Assembly (NCBI GenBank): GCA_002839375.1
Contig: PGXY01000003.1
Location: 281,863 to 345,862 of the forward strand
DNA: 64,000 nucleotides
Source: Spirochaetae bacterium HGW-Spirochaetae-1
GTDB taxonomy: Bacteria; Spirochaetota; UBA4802; UBA5550
Direction: 5' to 3'
A model generated the notes under the pieces. That model had not been told where the DNA came from. It searched no databases and saw nothing but the letters and a program-made list of their open reading frames with translations. How positions within the stretch are numbered: the stretch's first letter is position 1; every line of letters begins with the position of its first letter. Below are positions 17,983 through 25,739 of the stretch, piece by piece. Position numbers and translations under genes: made by a program.

Positions 17983-18023
17983 GATTTTTCAGGGTTCAAC
18001 CTTATTTTTTGCTACATACCGCT

Positions 18024-19127
18024 TCATTTATGCACACCCTTGTCTTTGCCGGTCAGTCTTTTCTTCAGGCTTTTTATCAGCCCCGCCGCATTTCCCAGTG
18101 TCTCCCTGGTGAGCAGTCCATCGGGGAAAAACAGCATAATCACGATGAGCATCAGGCCGAAAAAGGCGTCATCATAGCTTCCCAGATATCCCCGCAGGGA
18201 GAGAAAATTCAGAAGCAGCCCCATGGTCAGGGAGCCCCAGATATTCGCCATCCCGCCCACGGCAACGATGGCCACGTACCGGATCGATTTTACCACACTG
18301 GATTCGGAAGGACCAATACTGCCGTTAAAATGCGTGAGAAGAGCTCCGCCCACGGCTGCGAAGACCGCACTGAGCACAAATATAGACAGCTTGTACCGGG
18401 CCGTGTTCACTCCCATGGCACTGGCGGCGTCCTCGCTGCCGTGAATGGCCCTGAGAGCCCGGCCGGCCCTGGAGTTGATGAGATTGACCAGAAGTATTAT
18501 TCCGGCGATGACGATAAACCAGGCGATATAATAATTCGCGATACGCTGGGATGTATCACCGGTAATACGCAGGGGACCGGCTATAACAAAAGAAGGTACC
18601 GATGATATACCGTCGGCCTCACCGAAAAGCCGGGAGCCAAGTACCAGGTGATAGATAATGGTCCCGAATCCCAGCGTGGCCATGGCGAGATAATGCCCCT
18701 TCAGCTTTAATATGGGGATCCCGATGAGGAACGATATGATCATCGTTATCAAAACCGACACGACAAGGGAAACCCAGGGCGATACATGCGCAATCGTTGT
18801 ACCATAGAGGTCCGTGGTGTGCACAGCCAGTCCCCACTTTAAAAGAAATGCGGCCAGGGGACTGTTCTGGAAAGCAAGAAGATTTTTCGTCGTCAGGACG
18901 GCCGTGGTGTATCCGCCAATGGCGAAAAAACCGGCGTGGCCGATGGATATCTGGCCCGTATACCCCATGAGGACCGTTAAGCCCACGATGACCAGTATGT
19001 AATATCCCGACATGGTCATCTGCGTCAGAATATATTCACTGCCGGTAATGCTTACCAGGGCCTGGAACAGGACCACGGCCAGGGCCAGCAGCACAACGGG
19101 CATATATCTCCTGTTGCGTTCCATCAT
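18024..19127 (-). CDS. livM: Branched-chain amino acid ABC transporter permease LivM
   Basis: Membrane permease. The 367-residue protein has about nine hydrophobic segments and the LivM signature YTGQISIGHAGFFAIGGYTTAV near residues 55-75, plus the EAA-like GSEDAASAMGVN coupling segment (about 231). Starts 4 bp after livH ends. The N-terminal segment (YMPVVLLALAVVLF) is the first membrane helix. Confidence 0.93.
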   Translation of the reverse strand: MMERNRRYMPVVLLALAVVLFQALVSITGSEYILTQMTMSGYYILVIVGLTVLMGYTGQISIGHAGFFAIGGYTTAVLTTKNLLAFQNSPLAAFLLKWGLAVHTTDLYGTTIAHVSPWVSLVVSVLITMIISFLIGIPILKLKGHYLAMATLGFGTIIYHLVLGSRLFGEADGISSVPSFVIAGPLRITGDTSQRIANYYIAWFIVIAGIILLVNLINSRAGRALRAIHGSEDAASAMGVNTARYKLSIFVLSAVFAAVGGALLTHFNGSIGPSESSVVKSIRYVAIVAVGGMANIWGSLTMGLLLNFLSLRGYLGSYDDAFFGLMLIVIMLFFPDGLLTRETLGNAAGLIKSLKKRLTGKDKGVHK

Positions 19128-19131
19128 CCTC

Positions 19132-20022
19132 TTAATAATCCTTCAGTGCCGAGACTTCACTGCTCCCCAGGAGGCCGCTTGGTTTGATAAAAAGTATCAG
19201 GAGCAGAATGGTTATGGCGATAACGTCCATGTAGGCCAGGGGGAGGATGCTTATACTGAAGGCCTCGAGCAGACCGATCATGATACCGCCCACAACGGCA
19301 CCGGTACTGTTACCCAGCCCGCCCAGTATGGCTACGGCGAATCCCTTGATGGCCAGGGGAGTCCCACCGTCATACTGCGTCATGGTTATGGGGGAGACCA
19401 CGCACCCCGCCAGGGCGCCGATAGCGGCACTGAGCACGAAGGAGAGGGTTATCATATTCTTCGTGTTGATACCGCAGAGTTTCGCCGCCATGAGATTGGC
19501 CGAGCAGGCCCTCATGGAGCGGCCCGGTACGGTATATCTGAAAAATACCGAGAGGAGCATCACTATCACTGCGCTCACACCAAGGACCCAGAGCACCTGC
19601 GGCGATATATAGGCCCCGAAAATGTTTATCGATGTGGATTCATCGCCGGTGAAATACGGAAGCGATCTCACCTTCTCATCCCATATATGGAGCGCGATTT
19701 CCCGTATAACCGTGGATAGCCCGATTGTCACGATTATCATGTTAAGGACCGTTGGTTTTTTCAGCCGGCGGATCAGGAGGATATCAATGGAAGCACCGGC
19801 AAGGGATACAATGGCCACGGAAAGGATTATGGCCAGGGGAAGGGGCATAAAGAGATTAAGGGATATGGCCGTCATACCTCCCAGCATGACGAATTCACCC
19901 TGGGCAAAGTTGATGATACCCGTCGTGTTATAGATAATATTATAGCCGATGGCCACAATAGCGTAAATACTCCCCATGGTAATTCCCGAAAGGGCGTATT
20001 GTAAAAACTGTTCAAAGGTCAT
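19132..20022 (-). CDS. livH: Branched-chain amino acid ABC transporter permease LivH
   Basis: Membrane permease paired with LivM. The 296-residue protein has about eight membrane segments and the LivH motif GYNIIYNTTGIINFAQGEF (about 26-44), and the AILGGLGNSTGAVVGG region (about 232). First of the two permeases after the hairpin that separates them from livK. Confidence 0.93.
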   Translation of the reverse strand: MTFEQFLQYALSGITMGSIYAIVAIGYNIIYNTTGIINFAQGEFVMLGGMTAISLNLFMPLPLAIILSVAIVSLAGASIDILLIRRLKKPTVLNMIIVTIGLSTVIREIALHIWDEKVRSLPYFTGDESTSINIFGAYISPQVLWVLGVSAVIVMLLSVFFRYTVPGRSMRACSANLMAAKLCGINTKNMITLSFVLSAAIGALAGCVVSPITMTQYDGGTPLAIKGFAVAILGGLGNSTGAVVGGIMIGLLEAFSISILPLAYMDVIAITILLLILFIKPSGLLGSSEVSALKDY

Positions 20023-20116
20023 GAGTCACGCAGCCTTATTTAAACTTGCCATATGGCATATATGAAATGATGCTGTCAGATAAGAAGTATAAATTGACAC
20101 GAAGAAGACCAGACAT

Positions 20117-20180
20117 AAAAAAAAGTATATGGAGTGAATAGCAAAGAGTACAGGCCCGGCCTACTCTCTTCACTATTCAC
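20117..20180 (-). terminator. Partial terminator or attenuator between livK and livH
   Basis: GTGAATAG (20134-20141) pairs with CTATTCAC (20173-20180), and AGAGTA with TACTCT inside, leaving a bulge. On the minus strand the stem is followed after about 9 nt by eight T (20124-20117). It lies between livK and the rest of the operon, where a leaky terminator would give more binding protein than permease, as in other ABC operons. Confidence 0.5.
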
Positions 20181-20200
20181 TTTTCACTGCCGGCTATTCA

Positions 20201-21346
20201 CTACTTCTTATAAGGAACAAATTTTCCGTCTTTAACGGTAAGCATTTCAAATGAATCTATGTCAAGTCCATTATGATCAGCCGGTGAAAAATTAAAAATA
20301 CCGCCGGTTCCCGGGAAATTCGTGATGGTTTCAATGGCATCACGGACTTTTTCCCTGTCAGCACCGCCCCTCTTAATGGCTTCGGCCAGAATGACTACCG
20401 CGTCATAGGCATGACCGCCGAAGGTGCTCACATCTTCCTTGTACCTGGATTCATAATCTTTCTTGTATTTCAGGAGAAGGGATTTCTGTCTGTTCGTGTC
20501 GGCAAGCTCATCGGCAACCAGAAGACGGCCGCAGGGGAAAATGATGCCTTCGCCGGCCTTTCCCGCTTCCTTGACATATTTGATGTTGCCGAATCCATGG
20601 CTCTGAAATAACGGAGCTTTCATGTTGAGCTGTTTCATGTTCTTCGCCACGATGGCCTGGGCAGGAACTATGGACCAGTTTACCACGGCCTGAACGTTTT
20701 TTGCCTTCAGCTTTGCCAGAACCCCGGAGAGATCAGTGGCCTTGCTGTCATATACCTCACTGAGGACGATGGTGATGCCGTACTCCGGTGCTATTTTTTC
20801 GAGTTGGGCTTTCCCCGCGTTACCGAATCCGCTATTGTCGGAAATTATGCCGATTTTCGAGATACCCATATCCTTCATGGTCTGAAATATCTTCATTGCC
20901 GCATGGCTGTCCTTCTGCGGTGTTTTAAAAACATATTTTGCCAGGGGGTTGACGATGACTTCCGCCGCGGCGCATGACATAAGAATGGTTTTGTTCTCTT
21001 CGCATATGTTTTTGATATTCATGGTCTCTCCGCTTGTCGAAGGTCCCACGATGGCAAAAACCTGATTCTCTTCAATAAGCTGCTTGGCGAAAGAAATGGC
21101 CTTTTCAGGGCTCCCGCCTGAATCCTTGAGAATCACTTCGAGTTTCTTGCCGTTGATGCCGCCCTGCGCATTGATATCCTCCACGAGCATCTCCACGGTT
21201 TTCGCTTCGGGAGCTCCCAGAAAGGATGCCGGGCCGGTCACGGCAAAGATGGCCCCGATTTTGATCGTATTGCCTCTGTCCTTACTGCAAGACAGAGCAG
21301 CGCCTAAAAATACGATACAAATACCAAGTGTAAGTAGCCTTTTCAT
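20201..21346 (-). CDS. livK: Branched-chain amino acid ABC transporter substrate-binding lipoprotein LivK
   Basis: Periplasmic binding protein, type I fold. The 381-residue precursor has a lipobox GAALSC (Cys20), so the mature protein is probably a lipoprotein. Family signatures: IKIGAIFAVTGPASFLG (29-45), GGINGKKLEVILKD, AIVGPSTSG, FGGHAYDAV. Strong Shine-Dalgarno AGGAGG before the ATG. First gene of livKHMGF-paaK. Ligand could be branched-chain or aromatic amino acids; the linked CoA ligase hints at aromatic, but this is inference. Confidence 0.93.
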   Translation of the reverse strand: MKRLLTLGICIVFLGAALSCSKDRGNTIKIGAIFAVTGPASFLGAPEAKTVEMLVEDINAQGGINGKKLEVILKDSGGSPEKAISFAKQLIEENQVFAIVGPSTSGETMNIKNICEENKTILMSCAAAEVIVNPLAKYVFKTPQKDSHAAMKIFQTMKDMGISKIGIISDNSGFGNAGKAQLEKIAPEYGITIVLSEVYDSKATDLSGVLAKLKAKNVQAVVNWSIVPAQAIVAKNMKQLNMKAPLFQSHGFGNIKYVKEAGKAGEGIIFPCGRLLVADELADTNRQKSLLLKYKKDYESRYKEDVSTFGGHAYDAVVILAEAIKRGGADREKVRDAIETITNFPGTGGIFNFSPADHNGLDIDSFEMLTVKDGKFVPYKK

Positions 21347-21388
21347 TAAAAATGCCTCCTTAAGATGTTTTACCCAGATAAGGGTTAA

Positions 21389-21416
21389 TCCATAATGAAA
21401 TAATCTCTGAAGTCAA
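21389..21416 (-). promoter_or_regulatory. Probable promoter of the liv operon
   Basis: Minus strand TTGACT (21416-21411), 16-bp spacer, TATGGA (21394-21389), about 43 bp before the livK ATG. Confidence 0.4.
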
Positions 21417-21506
21417 GCAATTACCTGTAGTTAACTTTCTCCTTAATAAAAAAAATATTAATATCCTTCATTTCATATTTTCTTCCGTTGGCATTATTGT
21501 TAAGGC

Positions 21507-21534
21507 TTGACACTCCCGATGCTTCATGTATGTA
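21507..21534 (+). promoter_or_regulatory. Possible promoter of the small membrane-protein gene
   Basis: TTGACA at 21507-21512 is perfect; the best -10 is TATGTA at 21529-21534 (16-bp spacer). It lies about 45 bp before the chosen ATG at 21579. Confidence 0.35.
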
Positions 21535-21578
21535 TGAAGGATGAAAGAATCCGGGTCTGCCCGGAGGGACGGTTATGC

Positions 21579-21857
21579 ATGATAGGCAAAAGCCTGGTGG
21601 CAAAAATAATCATAGTGCTCACTATTTGGTCCTGTCTCTGGATTCCCGTGAGCAACTTCTTCCCCGACAGCCATATCTTCCCCACGGCTGTGCTTGCCCC
21701 CCTCATCGGCTTCAACGGTGTGTTGAAAACAAGAAGCTGGCAGTGGCCCATTTTACAGGAAATAACACTCCCCTGGCTGGTATACTGGACCGTTCTCCTG
21801 TCGGCACTATACCTGACGGCAAAAATCCACGACAAAAACAACAAGCCCGAAGATTGA
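21579..21857 (+). CDS. Small two-helix membrane protein, unknown
   Basis: A 92-residue protein not recognised. Two hydrophobic segments (about 5-22 and 65-83) flank a short loop with Trp and Pro (IFPTAVLAPLIGF, WQWPILQEITLPW), and the C-terminus is charged (KIHDKNNKPED). The ATG at 21579 follows GGAGGG by 10 bp; the frame is open farther upstream to 21507, but that stretch covers the promoter-like sequence. It stands alone on the plus strand between livK and the Nudix gene. Confidence 0.55.
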   Translation: MIGKSLVAKIIIVLTIWSCLWIPVSNFFPDSHIFPTAVLAPLIGFNGVLKTRSWQWPILQEITLPWLVYWTVLLSALYLTAKIHDKNNKPED

Positions 21858-21890
21858 CGGGATATAAACTGTTCAAAGTCATTCCTCGGG

Positions 21891-22553
21891 TTATGACGGC
21901 ATTTTACGTGTGACACAACCCGAGTCTATCAGTTCCTTCACAGCCGATATGACCACTTCCATATATTTTTCCATGGAAGGAGCGAAAAGAAGGGGATGAA
22001 AATCCTTTCTGGTTAGTGTTTTCACCGTAACTTCACGGCCTTCATAGCCTTCGGCCCGGACAATGCCGTCCCTTTCCATCATGGATTCAAGTTCTTCCAG
22101 CGGCACGGCAAATATGGCCTCGACCTCACCGTCGGTAAACCGGTACTGATCCAGGGAGCGGTTGTCCACGAGAAGATATACGCGCTGGAACTCGCGGTGG
22201 AATCGTCCCTTTTCCTCGTGTTCCTCGTAACGGAAATGTCCCAGGTCAACGAGATCATCATCGGAGGGATCAATCCCGATCTCCTCGAAGGCCTCCTTCT
22301 GAATTTTATTCTTTTCCAGACCAAAGGGGACATGTCCTCCCACAGTAATATCCAGGCATCCTGGATAGCTTTCCTTGAATCCGGCCCTCTGCTGGAAAAG
22401 CAGCGATGGTTTTGCGCCCGCGGTCCTTACAACCCAGAGATGCACTCCCTCATGCGCAATACCGTTATAGTGAGCGTGCGTCCGTTCCACGGCCTTCCCC
22501 GTGGGCAGGCCCGTCTCCCAATCCCATATCTCCAGCATTTCTTCTTTACTCAT
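21891..22553 (-). CDS. Nudix hydrolase family protein
   Basis: A 220-residue protein resembling the isopentenyl-diphosphate isomerase/YfcD branch of Nudix enzymes: N-terminal EIWDWETGLPTGKAVER, HLWVVR, then a Nudix box from GGHVPFG to EAFEEIGI (about 90-112) with the E-x2-E-E core. The box starts with Gly and ends EEIGI, but the first Arg is Lys (KEAFEE). Substrate not predictable. I chose the ATG at 22553 because related proteins begin at this point; the frame continues to an ATG at 22628 that has no ribosome site. Confidence 0.82.
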   Translation of the reverse strand: MSKEEMLEIWDWETGLPTGKAVERTHAHYNGIAHEGVHLWVVRTAGAKPSLLFQQRAGFKESYPGCLDITVGGHVPFGLEKNKIQKEAFEEIGIDPSDDDLVDLGHFRYEEHEEKGRFHREFQRVYLLVDNRSLDQYRFTDGEVEAIFAVPLEELESMMERDGIVRAEGYEGREVTVKTLTRKDFHPLLFAPSMEKYMEVVISAVKELIDSGCVTRKMPS

Positions 22554-22738
22554 ACCTTTTAGCCCCTGCCTCTCCTGGATATCTGCCCGTGCCGAACGTA
22601 AAACCATGATCCATATAGATTCCGGCAAGTTTCTCTGAAATCAATGATAATTTCAACCGATACACAAGTTTATAGTAAAAATATCACACTGTTGTCCCGA
22701 TATTACATATATACTTTTATATTCAGGCATCTCTGCAT

Positions 22739-23845
22739 ATGACCACGGAAAAAAAAATAAAAATAAGAAAAAAAATATTCCCCCTGGGAATGTTTCTCCT
22801 CATATTCATAATCCAATCGTTTATCGTCGTGAGCGCCATGACCCTGTATTTTATCAGCACCGGTAAAAAACGTATTGCTGACATGGAAAAATATACCCGC
22901 AATTACAGCATGACCCTGGCCGACGCTTTTGCCGACGTGGCTGAACTGAGTTTCCGCACTCGTCAGTATAAAACCCTGCAGTCTCTTTTCAGGGAAAAAA
23001 TACGGGGAAACACCATCGATGAGGCTTTTTTTGTTCTCAATAACGGCAGCATCGTGGTTCATTCCAACGGGGAGATAGAGAAGGAGCTGAGCGGTAACAT
23101 CGCCAATGACGAATTCACCTACAACCTGGACATGATTCTGGCGCCTTCGCTCAAAAAAAGCCGGGAGACCCACTTTTCCGATTACAACATCATTTCACAG
23201 CGAAATCCCTTCCCCCGGGACCAGCGTGACCTGATAGAAAAGTACCTCTATCCCGATGTAAGGATCATGGGATGGCTCATCGGCAGGGCGGTCTATTCGG
23301 GAAATAAACCCGTGGGAACAGTGAACTTCCTCATCAGCAAAAAAAGAATATTTGACTTCATCAAGGTACATATCGAAGAAACCATCATGTACCTGCGATA
23401 CGGCCTGGAAGGTTCCCTGGCCATGGCGTTTCTCCTGTCACTGATCATCCTTTTCCGATACAGGAGCATCCAGAAAAAAACGCTCTCCTTCTCTTCATCC
23501 GTGGTCACAAAAGAGGGACAAGCTGCGGGAAAAACCATGGAAAAAACTTCCACGCTTCAACGGGCTGCCCTGGCCCCGGAAAGTGAAAGCAGCCCAGATG
23601 TGACAACGGCAAGCGGTGAATACATAACAATCGACATCTCGGCAGCCATTGAAGATAATAAACGGGAAGTACCAATGGAAATAAATGTGGACGATGACGG
23701 TATTCATATCGAAAAATATGAAGGCGAGATTTTCATGGAAGACCTGCAGGCGATCGAGCCCGTAAGGGAGGAGTCCCTGGAAAGCATCCAGAGACATACC
23801 GTTAAGGATGCCATACCGGCGGCAGGCAAGAGGCCACGGCAATGA
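22739..23845 (+). CDS. Bitopic sensor-like membrane protein, unknown family
   Basis: A 368-residue protein with a lysine-rich start, a membrane segment (about 14-40), a domain of about 180 residues outside the membrane (NYSMTLADAFADVAELSF.., EAFFVLNNGSIVVHSNGEI, GWLIGRAVYSGNKPVGTVNFLIS) that looks like a Cache/PAS-type sensory fold, a second membrane segment (about 222-242), and a polar, low-complexity cytoplasmic tail of about 125 residues without kinase or GGDEF domain. Its stop overlaps the start of the STAS gene by 4 bp (ATGA). Signal transfer to that STAS protein is inferred from the coupling. Confidence 0.7.
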   Translation: MTTEKKIKIRKKIFPLGMFLLIFIIQSFIVVSAMTLYFISTGKKRIADMEKYTRNYSMTLADAFADVAELSFRTRQYKTLQSLFREKIRGNTIDEAFFVLNNGSIVVHSNGEIEKELSGNIANDEFTYNLDMILAPSLKKSRETHFSDYNIISQRNPFPRDQRDLIEKYLYPDVRIMGWLIGRAVYSGNKPVGTVNFLISKKRIFDFIKVHIEETIMYLRYGLEGSLAMAFLLSLIILFRYRSIQKKTLSFSSSVVTKEGQAAGKTMEKTSTLQRAALAPESESSPDVTTASGEYITIDISAAIEDNKREVPMEINVDDDGIHIEKYEGEIFMEDLQAIEPVREESLESIQRHTVKDAIPAAGKRPRQ

Positions 23846-24444
23846 TATATATAAATCACCATGATGTGCTGGATGGGAAAGTTATCATCGTCGAAGTAAA
23901 AGGCCCCCTGAACAGTGAGACGAGCGTAGATTTTGAAGAATACATCAACCGGCTCCTGGCCAGAAACAGCATCTTCATCATTCTCAACGCCCTTTCAATA
24001 GACTATGTCAGCTCCGAGGGAATCGGCGTAATCCTTTTCATGCAGAAAAAAATTTCAGAGAAAAACGGTTTTTTCGTCATATATGATCTCAATAATGAGA
24101 TCCGGCAGCTTTTCCTGCTCCTGGGCTTTGACAAAATAGTATGGACCACGGGAAGCAGGATCGAGGCCATGGAGGTCATCGACCGTCAGCTGGAGATGCG
24201 GGAATCACCGGGAGGAAAAACCGAATCGGAAGATATGCCGTCTGTACTTACCGACATTGAAAAACAGAAAAAAGACAATGAAAGCCCGCCCGAAGAGATT
24301 CAGGAAAAAGTCGCATTTGCCCCCTTCATCATCGAATGCGCCCGCTGTAAATCACTGATACGCGTCAGGGAATCGGGAGAATACCTGTGTCCCGACTGTA
24401 ACGCCTCGTTCACCGTAAACCATGACATGACCGTTCATTTTTAA
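23842..24444 (+). CDS. STAS-domain protein with C-terminal zinc ribbon
   Basis: A 200-residue protein. Residues about 5-110 form a STAS (anti-sigma-factor antagonist) domain with the Ser-containing loop DYVSSEGIGVILFM (about 53-66), where SpoIIAA-type proteins are phosphorylated. A charged linker (about 115-160) leads to a C-terminal CxxC...CxxC knuckle (CARCKSL ... CPDCNASF, about 170-190), typical of a rubredoxin-like zinc ribbon. The combination is unusual. Coupled to the sensor-like gene upstream; no partner kinase or phosphatase (RsbW/SpoIIE-type) is in the window. Confidence 0.82.
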   Translation: MIYINHHDVLDGKVIIVEVKGPLNSETSVDFEEYINRLLARNSIFIILNALSIDYVSSEGIGVILFMQKKISEKNGFFVIYDLNNEIRQLFLLLGFDKIVWTTGSRIEAMEVIDRQLEMRESPGGKTESEDMPSVLTDIEKQKKDNESPPEEIQEKVAFAPFIIECARCKSLIRVRESGEYLCPDCNASFTVNHDMTVHF

Positions 24445-24470
24445 AACCCGTAGATTCCCCGCATTTTCAA

Positions 24471-24499
24471 TTGACAGTATTGAAATTCTTCTTTACAAT
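24471..24499 (+). promoter_or_regulatory. Sigma-70-type promoter of queF
   Basis: TTGACA (24471-24476), exact 17-bp spacer, TACAAT (24494-24499, 5 of 6). One of the best promoter matches in the window; leader about 50 nt. No preQ1 riboswitch seen in the leader. Confidence 0.75.
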
Positions 24500-24556
24500 G
24501 ATTCATCTGGAAGGGTATGCAATAGAAGCATAAACTGGTACTGAAAGGAGAATATC

Positions 24557-24967
24557 ATGCCCGCTGCCGAAGGCCAAATTTTTGAATTCACCGGCCCTGA
24601 GAACATAAAAACTGATTTTCTTGAAACCATCGAATACGAAGGAAATCCCCAGCTCATCACCTATGAGACCGATGAATTCAGCGCCGTGTGCCCCTTTTCG
24701 GGTCTGCCCGATATTGCCAGGGTCACCATAGAATACATACCTGGTAAAAAAATTGTGGAACTAAAATCGCTGAAATACTATTTTATATCATTCCGCAATG
24801 TGGGTATTTACCAGGAGGCTGCCACGGACCGTATCTACCGTGACCTGTATAAATGTTTGAAACCCGTCTCCCTGAAAATAAAAACCGTATACAATATCCG
24901 GGGAGGCATCCTCGCCACCTGTGTCATGGATTCGGAAACGGCGGAAAAATCCGGTTCAGGAAAATAA
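24557..24967 (+). CDS. queF: NADPH-dependent 7-cyano-7-deazaguanine reductase QueF
   Basis: Reduces preQ0 to preQ1 in queuosine tRNA-modification. The 136-residue protein is the short, single-domain (B. subtilis-type) QueF. The catalytic Cys lies in [12 protein letters not shown] (about 41-52, with the conserved Asp), and the NADPH-binding QueF motif is [14 protein letters not shown] (about 72-85). AAGGAG lies 8 bp before the ATG. No other queuosine gene is nearby. Confidence 0.95.
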   Translation: MPAAEGQIFEFTGPENIKTDFLETIEYEGNPQLITYETDEFSAVCPFSGLPDIARVTIEYIPGKKIVELKSLKYYFISFRNVGIYQEAATDRIYRDLYKCLKPVSLKIKTVYNIRGGILATCVMDSETAEKSGSGK

Positions 24968-25025
24968 CACCGGGGCCAAATCCAGTTAAAAAAGTCATTT
25001 GACAGAGACGCGAAAGTGCCTTTAA

Positions 25026-25038
25026 TGTCATAATGACA
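25026..25038. repeat. 13-bp palindrome upstream of the lipoprotein gene
   Basis: TGTCATAATGACA is a perfect palindrome around a single central base, lying 60 bp before the lipoprotein ATG and about 22 bp after a TTGACA (24999-25004). It could be an operator overlapping the -10 region, but the -10 itself is poor. Confidence 0.35.
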
Positions 25039-25097
25039 CACAATGAATACGATTGTCGCCGAAACGCAAAACCGATGTTGAAAAAAGGACCTGCTTC

Positions 25098-25718
25098 ATG
25101 AACAGATATATTATTGCACTTACAACAGTTTTACTCTTTATTGCCGGGTGCGCCGGCGAAAATAAAAAGAAAACAGTACCATCCTTTCAGTATTTTGAAA
25201 TTTCCTTTGAACAGGACGGCGCGATCGTCCCCATCGAATCCCATCAGGTGATCCTGCAAAAAAAGCCCTTCTCCATAATAGTGCGTTTCATCAATCCCGA
25301 TAGCATCTTTCTGAACGCCTCCTTTGAGCGTCAGACGCAGGATGAGCTTCTGGCGGGGAAAACCGACGACGAAATGCCGGGATTCCGGGGAAACGGAATA
25401 ACGGAAGAACTGTTCAATAAAAATGACATTCTTAATATTTCAAAAACAAATTTCAGCTTCTGGTATTACAACAGCGAGGACGATCATCGGTTTAATGAAA
25501 TCGTGAGGCAGCCCGACATGCTGATCTGTAAAAGGAATATCGCTAAAATCGGCGATATCGACAACTCCCGCGAGCCCCTTGCCCTGGAAAAAATCCGTGA
25601 AAAAACCATTTATCTATCCGTGATGAAGATGGAGTGGAGCGATGATTACAGCAAGCGGATAGAAAAGAAACGGGACTATTACATACTTCAATTCGAGACG
25701 GCAAAACCGATACGGTAA
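25098..25718 (+). CDS. Lipoprotein of unknown function
   Basis: A 206-residue precursor with a signal peptide and lipobox FIAGC (Cys17). The mature part is polar with several beta strands (SFQYFEISFEQDGAIVP, SIIVRFINPDSIFL, YYILQFETA) and no recognised family. The ATG at 25098 follows AAGGA by 8 bp. 21 bp upstream of the AAA+ ATPase gene, so the two are probably one transcript. Envelope location is inferred from the lipobox. Confidence 0.72.
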   Translation: MNRYIIALTTVLLFIAGCAGENKKKTVPSFQYFEISFEQDGAIVPIESHQVILQKKPFSIIVRFINPDSIFLNASFERQTQDELLAGKTDDEMPGFRGNGITEELFNKNDILNISKTNFSFWYYNSEDDHRFNEIVRQPDMLICKRNIAKIGDIDNSREPLALEKIREKTIYLSVMKMEWSDDYSKRIEKKRDYYILQFETAKPIR

Positions 25719-25739
25719 TTTCACAAAGGCAGGATATTT

